A DNA stretch of 64,000 nt from Marinobacter sp. THAF197a (lineage in GTDB: Bacteria; Pseudomonadota; Gammaproteobacteria; Pseudomonadales; Oleiphilaceae), in NCBI RefSeq assembly GCF_009363275.1, contig NZ_CP045324.1:992001-1056000 (forward strand), read 5' to 3'. The notes beneath the pieces are model-generated. The model made no database searches. It had not been told where the DNA came from and saw only the letters and a list, made by a program, of their open reading frames with translations. Numbering within the stretch: the stretch's first letter is position 1; each line of letters starts with the position of its first letter. Below, piece after piece: positions 50,908-60,164 of this stretch. The position numbers and the translations under genes were made by a program.

Positions 50908-53046
50908 TCAGAAACGGTAACTCAAGGTGCCCGTTACAGTGCGTTTGGTGCCTATGAAGCAATCGCCCCGAGCCAGGCAGGTAGTGAAGTAAGTCTCATT
51001 GGTCAGGTTGTTGACGTTCACAGCCAGTTCCCAGTTGTCACGACCGTAGGCAATCATGGCGTCCAGCAGGGTTTCTGCAGGGGTCTTGAGTTGGTCTGTG
51101 CCGTCCCAGCTTGACCCGACATAACGCACACCGGCACCGGCCCGAAGCCCCGGAATACCAACTGACCGCAGGTCATGTTGGCTCCAGATCGATGCTGTGT
51201 GGGCGGGAATGCTTGGCAGTCGGGCACCTTTGTTGTTGCCCTCCTCAACCTCGGTATCCGTGTAGGCATAGTTGGCGATCAGGTCCCAGTGTGCATTCAC
51301 GTCCACTTTTGCTTCCAATTCGATGCCACGGGCGCTGGTCTCGCCATTCTGAATCTGATTGTTCGGATTCACGGGGTCAGGAGCCTGGCGGTTCTTTTCG
51401 CGCAGATCATATACCGTAGCGGTATACAGGCTCGCGGAGTCAGCCGGCTGATACTTTACGCCGACTTCAACCTGCTCACCTTTTAACGGCTCGAACGGAT
51501 TGTTGAAAGCATCAAGACCGGTGACCGGTTTGAAGGATTCCGAGTAGCTGATGAACGGAGTGACACCGTTGCTGAACTTGTACATCAGGCCAGCCCTGCC
51601 GGTGACCTCCTCGTCGGTGAAGGCCGTGCCGCCCTCGGTCTTGTTGCGGGCGCTGTCGTGGCGAAGGCCCAGCACTGCGATCCAGCGATCATTAATGGTC
51701 ATCTGATTCTGGGCGTAGAACCCACTCTGGATCACCGTATTTTCCGGTGTATCACTGAAGTCGCTTTCGGTCAGCCGGTCATAGTTCCCGTAGACGGGGT
51801 TAAATACGTTCAAGTCGCCAATGTCGGCCTTGTAGGCCCGGCGGCTGCTGCTGACCGCATGCTGGTAATCCCAGCCAAGCAGTACCGTGTGGTCCACATT
51901 GCCCGTTGAGAACAAAGCCTCTGCCTGATGATCTGCGGTCAGGGTGTCCAGGTTTGGCTTGTTAGCATAGGCGACCCGAGCGATATCCCCGTTCTCCTTG
52001 AGGGCAGGAGTAAATTGCGGGTAGATGCTCTGATAGTCTACCTCGGTCTCCGAGTAACGGAGGCTTTGCCGCACTGTCCAGACGTTGTTGAGCTGGTGGC
52101 TTAACAACGATGTCACCGCGTTTTCCTTGGTGTTGTAGCGGTCGAAATCCGGTTCGCTGATGAACAGATCGATGGGGATCTGTGGCAGGCCAAATGGTGA
52201 CGGTTTCAGGGTCCCTTCGATAGGCAGGAACTGTGTGGTGGTGCCTGAACGGTCCTCCTGGTGCAGCGCCATAACAGTCCACTCGGTCTGATCCGTTGGG
52301 CGCCAGGTGATCGAAGGTGCGATGACCACTCGATTGTCCTCAACCTTGTTGACCTGTGTGTCGCTATCGCGGCCCAGGGCAATAAAACGATAAAGCAGGG
52401 TGCCGTCCTTATTAAGCGCCCCTGTTGAATCGACTGCTGCCTGCTTTCGGGAGTGGTTCCCTACCTGCAGTTTCAGTTCGGTAGACTGTTCTGCCTGTGG
52501 GCGTTTGGTGGCGAGATTAACCAGGCCCCCCACGTTGCCCTGGCCGTAAAGCACGGAAGAGGGCCCACGAATGACTTCAATGCGTTCCAGCAGGTACGGC
52601 TCCGTGCGAGGGCTCTGATAGAAACCGAAAGTCTTTTGCATGCCATCGAGGAAGATCACCGGGTCGCCGCCGCGCACGGACTGCCAGTCGCCCCGGCTAT
52701 CAAGACCAAACTGCTCGGCTCCCACGCCCACGGTGTAACGTAAGGCTTCCTGAACACTGGCAACGCCCTGGTCTTGCATCTGATCGGCGGTAACCACAGA
52801 AATAGACTGTGGAATTTCGGTAATCGGGGTATTGGTTTTAGTTCCCGCCCGGCTAGAGGTCGCAATATACCCATCAACCGGGGCAGATGGGTCTTCAATA
52901 CGCTCGCCACTGACATCAATCGGAGTAAGTGTTTCCTGGGCCAGAGCCGGTGTGCTACTCACTGCCAGTGTAAGGAGCCCTGCGGTCCATGAACCGCGCG
53001 GCGAATGCTTGTATTCCTTGTTTTTGGTGGAAGTGGGCAACTGCAT
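50908..53046 (-). CDS. TonB-dependent ferric siderophore receptor
   Basis: A 712-residue outer-membrane receptor. After a signal peptide (GLLTLAVSSTPALAQ) comes the plug domain, with PQSISVVTADQMQDQGVASV and EVIRGPSSVLYGQGNVGGLV. The beta-barrel ends in the aromatic residue of SYRF, as outer-membrane assembly requires. The sequence fits the FhuA/FpvA-type hydroxamate receptors. It is adjacent to the fhu genes and has a Fur-box-like site 55 bp upstream of its start. It is probably a separate transcription unit ending in the terminator at 50855-50893. Confidence 0.93.
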   Translation of the reverse strand: MQLPTSTKNKEYKHSPRGSWTAGLLTLAVSSTPALAQETLTPIDVSGERIEDPSAPVDGYIATSSRAGTKTNTPITEIPQSISVVTADQMQDQGVASVQEALRYTVGVGAEQFGLDSRGDWQSVRGGDPVIFLDGMQKTFGFYQSPRTEPYLLERIEVIRGPSSVLYGQGNVGGLVNLATKRPQAEQSTELKLQVGNHSRKQAAVDSTGALNKDGTLLYRFIALGRDSDTQVNKVEDNRVVIAPSITWRPTDQTEWTVMALHQEDRSGTTTQFLPIEGTLKPSPFGLPQIPIDLFISEPDFDRYNTKENAVTSLLSHQLNNVWTVRQSLRYSETEVDYQSIYPQFTPALKENGDIARVAYANKPNLDTLTADHQAEALFSTGNVDHTVLLGWDYQHAVSSSRRAYKADIGDLNVFNPVYGNYDRLTESDFSDTPENTVIQSGFYAQNQMTINDRWIAVLGLRHDSARNKTEGGTAFTDEEVTGRAGLMYKFSNGVTPFISYSESFKPVTGLDAFNNPFEPLKGEQVEVGVKYQPADSASLYTATVYDLREKNRQAPDPVNPNNQIQNGETSARGIELEAKVDVNAHWDLIANYAYTDTEVEEGNNKGARLPSIPAHTASIWSQHDLRSVGIPGLRAGAGVRYVGSSWDGTDQLKTPAETLLDAMIAYGRDNWELAVNVNNLTNETYFTTCLARGDCFIGTKRTVTGTLSYRF

Positions 53047-53100
53047 TCCTGGGTATTCCTCTGATAGGTTAGGGTCAGATGTAAAATTTGTAACGCGGAT

Positions 53101-53119
53101 TGTAATGATAAAGGTTATC
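53101..53119 (-). promoter_or_regulatory. Fur box upstream of the receptor gene
   Basis: TGTAATGATAAAGGTTATC matches the 19 bp Fur consensus at 14 positions. It lies 55 bp before the receptor start and overlaps the stop codon of fhuF, so it is inside the transcribed end of the fhu operon. Confidence 0.6.
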
Positions 53120-53945
53120 GTTTACAAATAGAGTTGGTGGTTGATAACGTCTTTAATGGCTTGTCTGATGCTGATTCCCTGACGCTGCCCATGCGGTCGC
53201 GACGGTAAATCCCGCAAGTCCCGCAGTATCCGCCGTCCGGTAACAGGTACTTCAGGCAGCAGCCTCGCCGTTGAGGCAGTGCACAGCGCTGTTGGCTGAA
53301 TTCAGCCGGTATCCAGTCGATGTATCGGTTTGCCTCACACTCAAACCGGGCCAGCCAGCTGGTGGCCAGGGCGCAGAGCGCTTCCGGGTCCACCTGATTC
53401 CAGACCGCAGAAAAGGGTGCACCCAGTGCCAGGCCAACACTGCTCCAGTAGGCGCCGGGACTGACCCCGAAGGACTGCCGGAAGACCGGATACCACGCCT
53501 GCATCTGATCAGCGGTTATCTCAATAAATGCCTCGGGTGCCAGCGGCGTCTGACCGTCATTCAAGTTAACCCAGCGAGACGGCGCGTCAGCGAGTTCCAG
53601 CGGGCACAGGAAAATTCGGTCTGGGTTCAGGGGGGCGCAGACTCCATCCCGGAACAGCTGTAGCACCCGGGGGGCGATGACCTGCAAGGCCAGGCTCTGG
53701 TGTAGCACCGACACGCGGGCCTTGTGCATCCTGGGGTGGCACGCGTCCGGATAATCCTCCAGCAGCTGGTTTTCCAGCAGCTCCGGCCTGGCCAGAACCT
53801 GTGCCAGGGAAAACAGCGCAGGGCGTTGCCCGGCGTCTTGAGCCAGTGCGCTGTTCAGCGTGTTCTGTGGGCTCAGACCATGGCCGGTTAACAGTTGGCG
53901 ATAGCTGGCCAGCCAGTGATCACCACAAACCTCAGTGACGGCCAT
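53115..53945 (-). CDS. fhuF: Siderophore-iron reductase FhuF
   Basis: A 276-residue protein that reduces ferric hydroxamate to release iron in the cytoplasm. The C-terminal [2Fe-2S] motif is seen as CCLKYLLPDGGYCGTCG (C-C-x10-C-x2-C). The central RISL-like block includes APLNPDRIFLCPLELADAPS. It overlaps the end of fhuB by 14 bases, so is last in the fhuC-fhuD-fhuB-fhuF operon. Confidence 0.9.
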   Translation of the reverse strand: MAVTEVCGDHWLASYRQLLTGHGLSPQNTLNSALAQDAGQRPALFSLAQVLARPELLENQLLEDYPDACHPRMHKARVSVLHQSLALQVIAPRVLQLFRDGVCAPLNPDRIFLCPLELADAPSRWVNLNDGQTPLAPEAFIEITADQMQAWYPVFRQSFGVSPGAYWSSVGLALGAPFSAVWNQVDPEALCALATSWLARFECEANRYIDWIPAEFSQQRCALPQRRGCCLKYLLPDGGYCGTCGIYRRDRMGSVRESASDKPLKTLSTTNSICKR

Positions 53946-55962
53946 GGCGGCTCAATCCCCAGAGAAAGTACAGGCCACCCACCAGGGCCGCTAATAGCCC
54001 GGATGGCAACTGGTTGGGAAACACGACGACCCGCGCCAGATAATCGGCGATGGCCAGCAGCAGTCCACCTGCCAGCGCCGCAACCACAAGCTGACGCCCC
54101 ACCGTTTGCTGGCCCAGCACCCTGGCAAGGTGGGGTGCGATCAGCCCAACAAAGCTCAGCGGGCCGATCACCACAGTGGCGGCGGCAGTGAGTACCGAAG
54201 CCATCAGCAGCAGCAGAAGCCGGGCCCGCGCAACCGGCAGCCCCAGCGATGATGCGGCCGAATCCCCCAGCGGCAAAAGGGTCAGCGGTCGTATAACCAG
54301 CAAAAGCAGTGCTCCAAGCCCCAGCACCAGTGCCAGCAAACCAATGGCTTCCGGTTCAGACACCAGCCAGGTGGAGCCATACATCCAGTTCAGCAATCTC
54401 GACGCAACGGTTCCCCCGGAAGCCATTACCAGCCTCAATCCGGCATCCATAAAGACGTAAAGCGCCAGCCCGCCCAACAGCAGTTGGTTGCCGGCAAAGC
54501 GATGACGGCGTGCCAGCAGAATCAACAGGCCCAATGCAGCAGCGGCCCCCGCAGTGGCTCCGACCAGTTGTCCGCCACGGCCGATGTCGAGGCCGGTGAG
54601 CACCAGGACCACCATCACCAAAGCCGCTCCACCGCTAATACCCAGCAATTCCGGGCTGCCCATAGGGTTGCCGGTCATGCGCTGTATCAGCGTGCCGGCC
54701 ATGCCCAGAGCCATGCCGGCAAGAATGGCCGCCATCAGCCGGGGGCCACGCCACACCCAGGCATCGCTCCAGTTCGACACGGGTGTCCAGTTCCAGGAAC
54801 TCAGGCCGGGCGACCAGGCCATAGACACAGCGATGGTCAGCACCAGTAGCGCCATTAGAATGCCGGCGATCAGAACTGTTGGCTTGCGGGTGGGCATGAA
54901 CCCGGCTGGGCTCGAATCTGCTCCGGGCATATGGTGGGTGTTTCGAATGCCCTGCAACGCCATCAGGATAATGGGGCCGCCGATCAGGGCGGTGGTGGTG
55001 CCGGTGGGCACAATGGAGCCGTTACCCAGAGTTGTTGCCCAGTGCGCCAGGGTGTCTGCCAGCAGCAAGAGCCCGCCGCCAGTAATCGTGCTCCAAAGCA
55101 GTCGCTCACCCAGCGTGCGGGCGCCCAGTAGCTTGGCCAGCACCGGGGCCGCCAGCCCCACGAATGCCACCACACCTACCCGGCTGACCACCACGGAACT
55201 CATCAGCACCACGAGAATCAGGGCGCCGCCCCGAACCAGCGCAACCTTGGCCCCGAGTGCCGAAGCCGAAGCCTGCCCCAGTTGCAGCAGTGCCAGTGGC
55301 CGCATCAACATCAGCATGGCAACCGCCAGAATCAGTACTCGCGGCAGCAACTCCAGGAAGGGCCCCCAGTTATTCTGGACCAGTGAGCCTGCACCCCAGA
55401 TGAACAGGTTGCCCAGCCATTCGCCTTTGAGCAGAAGAAAGGCCATGTTCATGGCGCCGAGGAAGAAGGTGATCACCAGCCCCGCCAGAATGACCGTGAC
55501 TGGAGAGAAACCCAGGCGCCAGGTCAGCGCAATCACCAGGCCAATGGCCAGAAGGCCGCCCGCCACGGCGGCCAGGTCGGGGCTGAAGGCCAGCAAACCC
55601 GGTACAAAAAGCGTAGCAATGGTCACCCCGAACTGCCCGCCGGCTTCCACGCCCAGCGTGGTGGGCGAGGCCAGGGGGTTGCCAAGGATTTGCTGGGTAA
55701 CGGCGCCTGCCAGGCCCAGTCCGCAGCCGATCAGAACGGCCATTGAGACCCTGGGGGCCCAGCTGTAGTGAGCGAGCACAGACGGGTAATAATCTTCGGT
55801 ATAGCTCCAGAACGCCGCGAACAGTTCGCCTGGTGTCATCTGGCTCAGCCAGGGAAGGGAGCTGGCCGCCAGGGCGACAAGCCAGAGCAGGGCAATGGCA
55901 ACCGGAAGTCTTTTGGGGAGGGAAGGGGCGGTCGCAGGTACGCGTGCCGAGTCAGCGAACAT
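53932..55962 (-). CDS. fhuB: Ferric hydroxamate ABC transporter permease FhuB (two fused halves)
   Basis: About 676 residues from the ATG at 55962, which has GGAGGGAGG nine bases upstream; an earlier in-frame ATG lies inside fhuD. It is the double-length permease: two FecCD-type halves, each with about ten membrane helices. The repeated motifs include GCGLGLAGAVTQQILGNPLA and LGMAGTLIQRMTGNPMGSPE (the coupling Gly-rich segments). It accepts the siderophore from FhuD and works with the FhuC ATPase. It overlaps fhuD by 11 bases. Confidence 0.95.
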   Translation of the reverse strand: MFADSARVPATAPSLPKRLPVAIALLWLVALAASSLPWLSQMTPGELFAAFWSYTEDYYPSVLAHYSWAPRVSMAVLIGCGLGLAGAVTQQILGNPLASPTTLGVEAGGQFGVTIATLFVPGLLAFSPDLAAVAGGLLAIGLVIALTWRLGFSPVTVILAGLVITFFLGAMNMAFLLLKGEWLGNLFIWGAGSLVQNNWGPFLELLPRVLILAVAMLMLMRPLALLQLGQASASALGAKVALVRGGALILVVLMSSVVVSRVGVVAFVGLAAPVLAKLLGARTLGERLLWSTITGGGLLLLADTLAHWATTLGNGSIVPTGTTTALIGGPIILMALQGIRNTHHMPGADSSPAGFMPTRKPTVLIAGILMALLVLTIAVSMAWSPGLSSWNWTPVSNWSDAWVWRGPRLMAAILAGMALGMAGTLIQRMTGNPMGSPELLGISGGAALVMVVLVLTGLDIGRGGQLVGATAGAAAALGLLILLARRHRFAGNQLLLGGLALYVFMDAGLRLVMASGGTVASRLLNWMYGSTWLVSEPEAIGLLALVLGLGALLLLVIRPLTLLPLGDSAASSLGLPVARARLLLLLMASVLTAAATVVIGPLSFVGLIAPHLARVLGQQTVGRQLVVAALAGGLLLAIADYLARVVVFPNQLPSGLLAALVGGLYFLWGLSRHGRH

Positions 55963-56890
55963 TGTTGCGGCCTCCCTCCAACAGGGCATCAGCCAACAAG
56001 ATCGCCAGGCGTTTTACCGGGTACACCCCGCCGAATGGCCACACCGGCTCAATCTGATACACCTGGTTTCGCTTGACGGCCGGCAGGTAAGTCCAGAAGG
56101 GGCTGCCGGCCAGGTGATCCGAGAGCCCGGGCAGGGTGGGTGAAATTACAACGATACGACTGTCGTGATAGGGCGCAATGGCCTCCAGGCCAACCACAGA
56201 GAAACCCCAATAGTTACCCTCGTGTGGCCATGCATTGCTCAGCCCCAAGGCTTTGAGGGTGGTCTGATAGAGGCCGTTGTGCGCGTAGATTCGGACATGC
56301 CGGTCATCCAGAAAGTTGACCAGGGCCACCGGCTGCCGATCCAGGCCGGCCTCGGCCAGACGGGTGCGTTGTTGTTCGAGGGTTTCGTCGATATCAATAA
56401 GTATGGCCTCGGCCAGGTCTTCGCGGCCAAGCATCTGGCCAAGCGTGGTTAGCATTTCCCTGGCTTTGGTGAAGGGGGCGGAGCCCTCTTTGTAGACACT
56501 GATGACGTAGGTGGGAGCAATGCGTTCCAGTAGTTCGGCCGCAGGCGCCATTTCGGCACTGGTAACGATCAGGTCTGGTTTCAGCTCGGCAATCGCCTCT
56601 AGGCTGGGAGCAACGCGGGTGCCAACATTGGCAACGCCACCGGGTAATTCCGGGGCCTGGACCCAGGCGCTGTAGCCGTCCCGATCTGCCACGCCTACGG
56701 GGGTCACCCCCAATAGCAAAAGCGCCTCAGTCGCGGCCCAGTTGAGGGCAACGATACGCTCGGGCGGCCGGGGCAGGGTGAGGGTGCCCTTCTCATGGCT
56801 CCAGGTGCCGGAGTGCGCGGGTTGGCTGATTATCAATGCAAGTAAGCAGAGATACGCGAGTGGGCGGGAAGCCCGTTGTTCAGTGCACAT
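55952..56890 (-). CDS. fhuD: Iron-siderophore ABC transporter substrate-binding protein FhuD
   Basis: A 312-residue periplasmic binding protein with a signal peptide (LCLLALIISQPAHSG). It has the class III binding fold, with IVALNWAATEALLLLGVTPV near residue 47 and LIVTSAEMAPAAELLERIAP in the middle. It delivers hydroxamate-type ferric siderophores to FhuB. Its start overlaps the fhuC end by 11 bases, and its end overlaps fhuB. Confidence 0.93.
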   Translation of the reverse strand: MCTEQRASRPLAYLCLLALIISQPAHSGTWSHEKGTLTLPRPPERIVALNWAATEALLLLGVTPVGVADRDGYSAWVQAPELPGGVANVGTRVAPSLEAIAELKPDLIVTSAEMAPAAELLERIAPTYVISVYKEGSAPFTKAREMLTTLGQMLGREDLAEAILIDIDETLEQQRTRLAEAGLDRQPVALVNFLDDRHVRIYAHNGLYQTTLKALGLSNAWPHEGNYWGFSVVGLEAIAPYHDSRIVVISPTLPGLSDHLAGSPFWTYLPAVKRNQVYQIEPVWPFGGVYPVKRLAILLADALLEGGRNNVR

Positions 56891-57653
56891 AAGACACCCA
56901 TTGGCCGGGCGCTCGTTCCATCACGCCCATGGCGACGCCGTAGATGGATTCCAATATGCCGCTGTCCATAATCTCATTGGGCGTTCCATCCGCCACAACC
57001 TGACCGGCTTTCAGGGCCACGAGGCGGTCGCAGAACCTGGCCGCGAGATCCACATCGTGTAACACCACAATGACGGTCAGTTCCCGCTCTTCGGCAAGGC
57101 GGTGGACAAGGCGCAGGGTCTCCACCTGGTGTTTCACATCCAGGGCGGAAATGGGTTCATCCAACAGCAGGCAGCGGGTTTGCTGGGCCAGCAACATGGC
57201 TATCCAGGCCCGTTGCCGCTCACCACCCGACAGGGTGTCGACCGCACGGTCAGCGAATCGTGCCAGGCCGGTGTCATGGATGGCCTGTTCAATCAGTGTC
57301 TGGTCGCCCGCAGTGTAACGGCCGAGGGGGCCGCGCCAGGGATAGCGTCCGAGTGCGACCAGCTCTCTCACTGTGAGTCCGTCGGTTGCCGGGGGATGTT
57401 GTGGCAGGTAGCCCACGGTTCTTGCGAATGCTCTGGTACCTGTAGCCCGGAAAGACTGGCCATTGAGCAGGACTTCGCCGTGGGAGGGCGATATCTGCCG
57501 GGCCAGGGTCTTCAACAAGGTGGATTTGCCCGAGCCGTTATGACCGAGCAGCGCCGTTACCTCGCCTTCCTGAAATGCCAGGCTGACATTGTGCAATATG
57601 GCGGTGTCACCCAGGCGAACCGCCAGTTGGTCGACTTCAAAAAACGCTGGCAT
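56880..57653 (-). CDS. fhuC: Ferric siderophore ABC transporter ATPase FhuC
   Basis: A 257-residue cytoplasmic ATPase. Walker A is ALLGHNGSGKSTLLKTLARQ near residue 36, the signature LSGGERQRAWIAMLLA near 142, and Walker B CLLLDEPISALDVKHQ near 162. GGGAGAG precedes the ATG. It is the first gene of the operon fhuC-fhuD-fhuB-fhuF. A Fur-box-like site sits 36 bp upstream. Confidence 0.95.
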   Translation of the reverse strand: MPAFFEVDQLAVRLGDTAILHNVSLAFQEGEVTALLGHNGSGKSTLLKTLARQISPSHGEVLLNGQSFRATGTRAFARTVGYLPQHPPATDGLTVRELVALGRYPWRGPLGRYTAGDQTLIEQAIHDTGLARFADRAVDTLSGGERQRAWIAMLLAQQTRCLLLDEPISALDVKHQVETLRLVHRLAEERELTVIVVLHDVDLAARFCDRLVALKAGQVVADGTPNEIMDSGILESIYGVAMGVMERAPGQWVSYVH

Positions 57654-57688
57654 TCAGACTCTCCCTTGGCTTTGGCGGGCAGGATAAT

Positions 57689-57707
57689 CTAAATGCGAAT
57701 TACTATC
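57689..57707 (-). promoter_or_regulatory. Fur box upstream of fhuC
   Basis: CTAAATGCGAATTACTATC matches the 19 bp Fur consensus at 12 positions, with the core AATG--AAT-A-TATC well kept. It lies in the 62 bp between fhuC and the preceding exporter gene. Confidence 0.6.
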
Positions 57708-57715
57708 AATGAATA

Positions 57716-59518
57716 TCAGGTGTCGGCATTGTTCACCTGGCCGGTTTGAACGCGCCATTGCGCAGCGTAGGCGCCGTTTAGCGCCAGCAGTGTCTTGTGA
57801 TCGCCTTGTTCGACCACCTGGCCTCCGTCGATCACCGCGATGTTGTCCGCGTCAACAATGGTCGACAATCGGTGGGCGATCATGATCACCGTTCGGTTGT
57901 GGCCAATGCGCCGGAGCGAGCGCTGAATTGCCGCTTCAGTTTCGTTGTCCACGGCACTGGTGGCTTCATCGAGTACCAGAACCGGAGGATCTTTCAACAG
58001 GGCACGGGCCAGGGACAGCCGTTGGCGCTGGCCGCCGGAGAGGCGCACCCCGCGTTCGCCAACCGGAGTATCCAGGCCCTGGGGTAACTGGCTGATGAAC
58101 GACCAGGCCTCTGCTGTTCGGGCCGCTTCGATAATCTCTTCATCGGTGGCTTCGGGCTTACCGTAGGCCAGATTGTCGCGAATGCTGCCTTCAAACAGGT
58201 AGACATCCTGGCTGACCAGACCGATCGCATCTCGCAGGGATTTCAGGCTCACGTCCCGAATAGCCTGGCCATCCAGGCGGATCTCGCCGTGGGTGGGATC
58301 ATAGAATCGCAACAACAGTTTGATCAGGGTTGATTTGCCAGACCCGGTTGCACCCACCAGGGCCAGGGTATTGCCGGCGGGTACCTCCAGGCTGATGCCG
58401 TTAACACCGGCACCGCTGCTGGCATAATGAAAGCCCACCTGGTCAAACGCCACCCTGCCCTGAACCGGTTGTTCAAGGTCTTTTCCTGCCTGGTCCCGCA
58501 CGTTGACCGGTTCCGCCAGCAGGTCGAGAATTCGTCGGGTGCTGGCCATGGCGCGCTCGAACAGGTCAATAACCTCAGCGAGGCCCGTCAGGGGCCAGAG
58601 CAGGCGTTGGGTCAGGAATACCAGCACGCCGTAGGCACCGACGTTGAGGTCGCCGTTCAATGCCATCATGCCACCGACGGTAAAGGTCGCCAGAAACCCG
58701 GCGAGAATCGCCATTCGAATCACGGGTATGAACGCTGAGCTGATACGAATCGCCTGCCGGTTGGCTTCCACATAGGCCTCGCTGGCCTGTTTCAGGCGGC
58801 GGGCTTCGCGCAGCTCAGCGGTAAAGCTTTTGATAGTGGCAATACCACCCAGATTGTTGGCAAGGCGGCTGGACAGGTCACCGACTTTTTCACGGACATC
58901 GGCGTACAGCGGTCCGGCTTTACGCTGAAAATAGAAGGCTCCCCAGATGATCAGCGGGATAGGGGTGAACGCCAGCAGGGCAATCAGTGGGGACAGCACG
59001 AAGAAAACTGCACCCACGGCCACCACGGTGACGGCCACCTGAATCATGGCGTTGGCACCGCCATCGAGAAAACGCTCAAGCTGGTTAACGTCGTCGTTCA
59101 TGGTGGCAACCAGCTGCCCGGAGCTTCGAGCTTCAAAGAAACTCATATCCAGACGCTGGGCGTGCTCATAGGCGTCTTGCCGAAGATCCGACTGCAGGCG
59201 TTGGGCCAGATTGCGCCAGAGGATCTGGTACAGGTATTCGAACAGGGATTCGCCTGCCCAGATGAAAAAGGTCAGTACCGCCAGGATGGTAATCTGTTGC
59301 TGGGCGGTCTCGAACCCAAGCCGGGCGACAAAGCTCTGTTCCTGGTTCACAACCACATCGATGGCCACGCCAATCAGGATTTCGGGGGCAATATCGAACA
59401 GTTTGTTGATGACGGAGCAGGTGGTGGCGGCGATGATCCGCCGACGATAACCCCGGGCATAACGTAACAGGCGGCCGAGTGCCGCAAAGCTGCTGGTGTG
59501 TTGGCTGCTTGTGGCCAT
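57716..59518 (-). CDS. ABC exporter (fused permease/ATPase)
   Basis: A 600-residue half-transporter. An N-terminal domain of six helices (about residues 20-315) is followed by an ATPase domain with Walker A LVGATGSGKSTLIKLLLRFY, the signature RLSGGQRQRLSLARALL, Walker B VLVLDEATSAVDNETE and the switch AHRLS. It resembles MsbA/multidrug exporters. Location before fhuC and its own Fur-box-like site suggest it exports a siderophore or other iron-related compound, but no siderophore synthase is visible here. AAGGAAGC precedes the ATG. Confidence 0.88.
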   Translation of the reverse strand: MATSSQHTSSFAALGRLLRYARGYRRRIIAATTCSVINKLFDIAPEILIGVAIDVVVNQEQSFVARLGFETAQQQITILAVLTFFIWAGESLFEYLYQILWRNLAQRLQSDLRQDAYEHAQRLDMSFFEARSSGQLVATMNDDVNQLERFLDGGANAMIQVAVTVVAVGAVFFVLSPLIALLAFTPIPLIIWGAFYFQRKAGPLYADVREKVGDLSSRLANNLGGIATIKSFTAELREARRLKQASEAYVEANRQAIRISSAFIPVIRMAILAGFLATFTVGGMMALNGDLNVGAYGVLVFLTQRLLWPLTGLAEVIDLFERAMASTRRILDLLAEPVNVRDQAGKDLEQPVQGRVAFDQVGFHYASSGAGVNGISLEVPAGNTLALVGATGSGKSTLIKLLLRFYDPTHGEIRLDGQAIRDVSLKSLRDAIGLVSQDVYLFEGSIRDNLAYGKPEATDEEIIEAARTAEAWSFISQLPQGLDTPVGERGVRLSGGQRQRLSLARALLKDPPVLVLDEATSAVDNETEAAIQRSLRRIGHNRTVIMIAHRLSTIVDADNIAVIDGGQVVEQGDHKTLLALNGAYAAQWRVQTGQVNNADT

Positions 59519-59585
59519 GTTCCGCTTCCTTCTTGCCGTGGCTTATCTCACTGAAGGCGGGAAGGTTAGCGGATTTTTGACTGAG

Positions 59586-59604
59586 TTAAAATAGAATCAT
59601 TATC
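59586..59604 (-). promoter_or_regulatory. Fur box upstream of the ABC exporter gene
   Basis: TTAAAATAGAATCATTATC matches the Fur consensus at 13 of 19 positions, including the run AATCATTATC. It lies 68 bp before the exporter start and touches the stop codon of the UPF0178 gene upstream. Confidence 0.55.
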
Positions 59605-60055
59605 ACCTGCGACCGTTGCGTTGCAGCCAGCGGTCCAGTTGATCGGCGAATTCTTTGCGGTCTGCCTGGCCGAAGGGAGCGGGCCCGCCAGTGACTTGCC
59701 CGGCGTTGCGCATCTCTTCCATGAAGTTTCTCATGGCCAGGCGCTGGCGGATGTTTTCCTTGGTGAAGGCTTGGCCTCTGGGGTTGAACACGTCGGCGCC
59801 TTTTTCGATGGCTTCGGCGGCCAGGGGGATATCCTGGGTGATGACCAGGTCGCCTTTGGTCATCTGGTCCATGATTTCGTTGTCGGCTACGTCAAAGCCT
59901 TGGGGTACTTGGCGGCGGCTGATGTAGGGGCTCGGCGGCAGGGTGATGGCGTGGTTGGCAATGAAGGTGGTTTGGATTTGCCAGCGGGTGGCGGCGCGGC
60001 ACAGTATTTCCCGGATGGGGACGGGGCAGGCGTCGGCGTCGACCCAGATTGGCAT
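59603..60055 (-). CDS. UPF0178 (YaiI/YqxD) family protein
   Basis: A 150-residue member of the YaiI/DUF188 family. The start motif MPIWVDADACPVPIREIL, with three acidic residues, and the later VITQDIPLAAEAIEKGADVF and RGQAFTKENI blocks resemble a PIN/FEN-like nuclease fold. Function is unknown. GAGGAAAACC precedes the start. Confidence 0.92.
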   Translation of the reverse strand: MPIWVDADACPVPIREILCRAATRWQIQTTFIANHAITLPPSPYISRRQVPQGFDVADNEIMDQMTKGDLVITQDIPLAAEAIEKGADVFNPRGQAFTKENIRQRLAMRNFMEEMRNAGQVTGGPAPFGQADRKEFADQLDRWLQRNGRR

Positions 60056-60164
60056 GTTGGTTTTCCTCGTTGGTTTGTCGTTGGTGCATTTTAACCTTTC
60101 ATCGGGTGAGCTTGTTAGTTTTGGTCCGCGTATTTGTCTCTATGCCGTCTGGGTTCTGGTGCCT

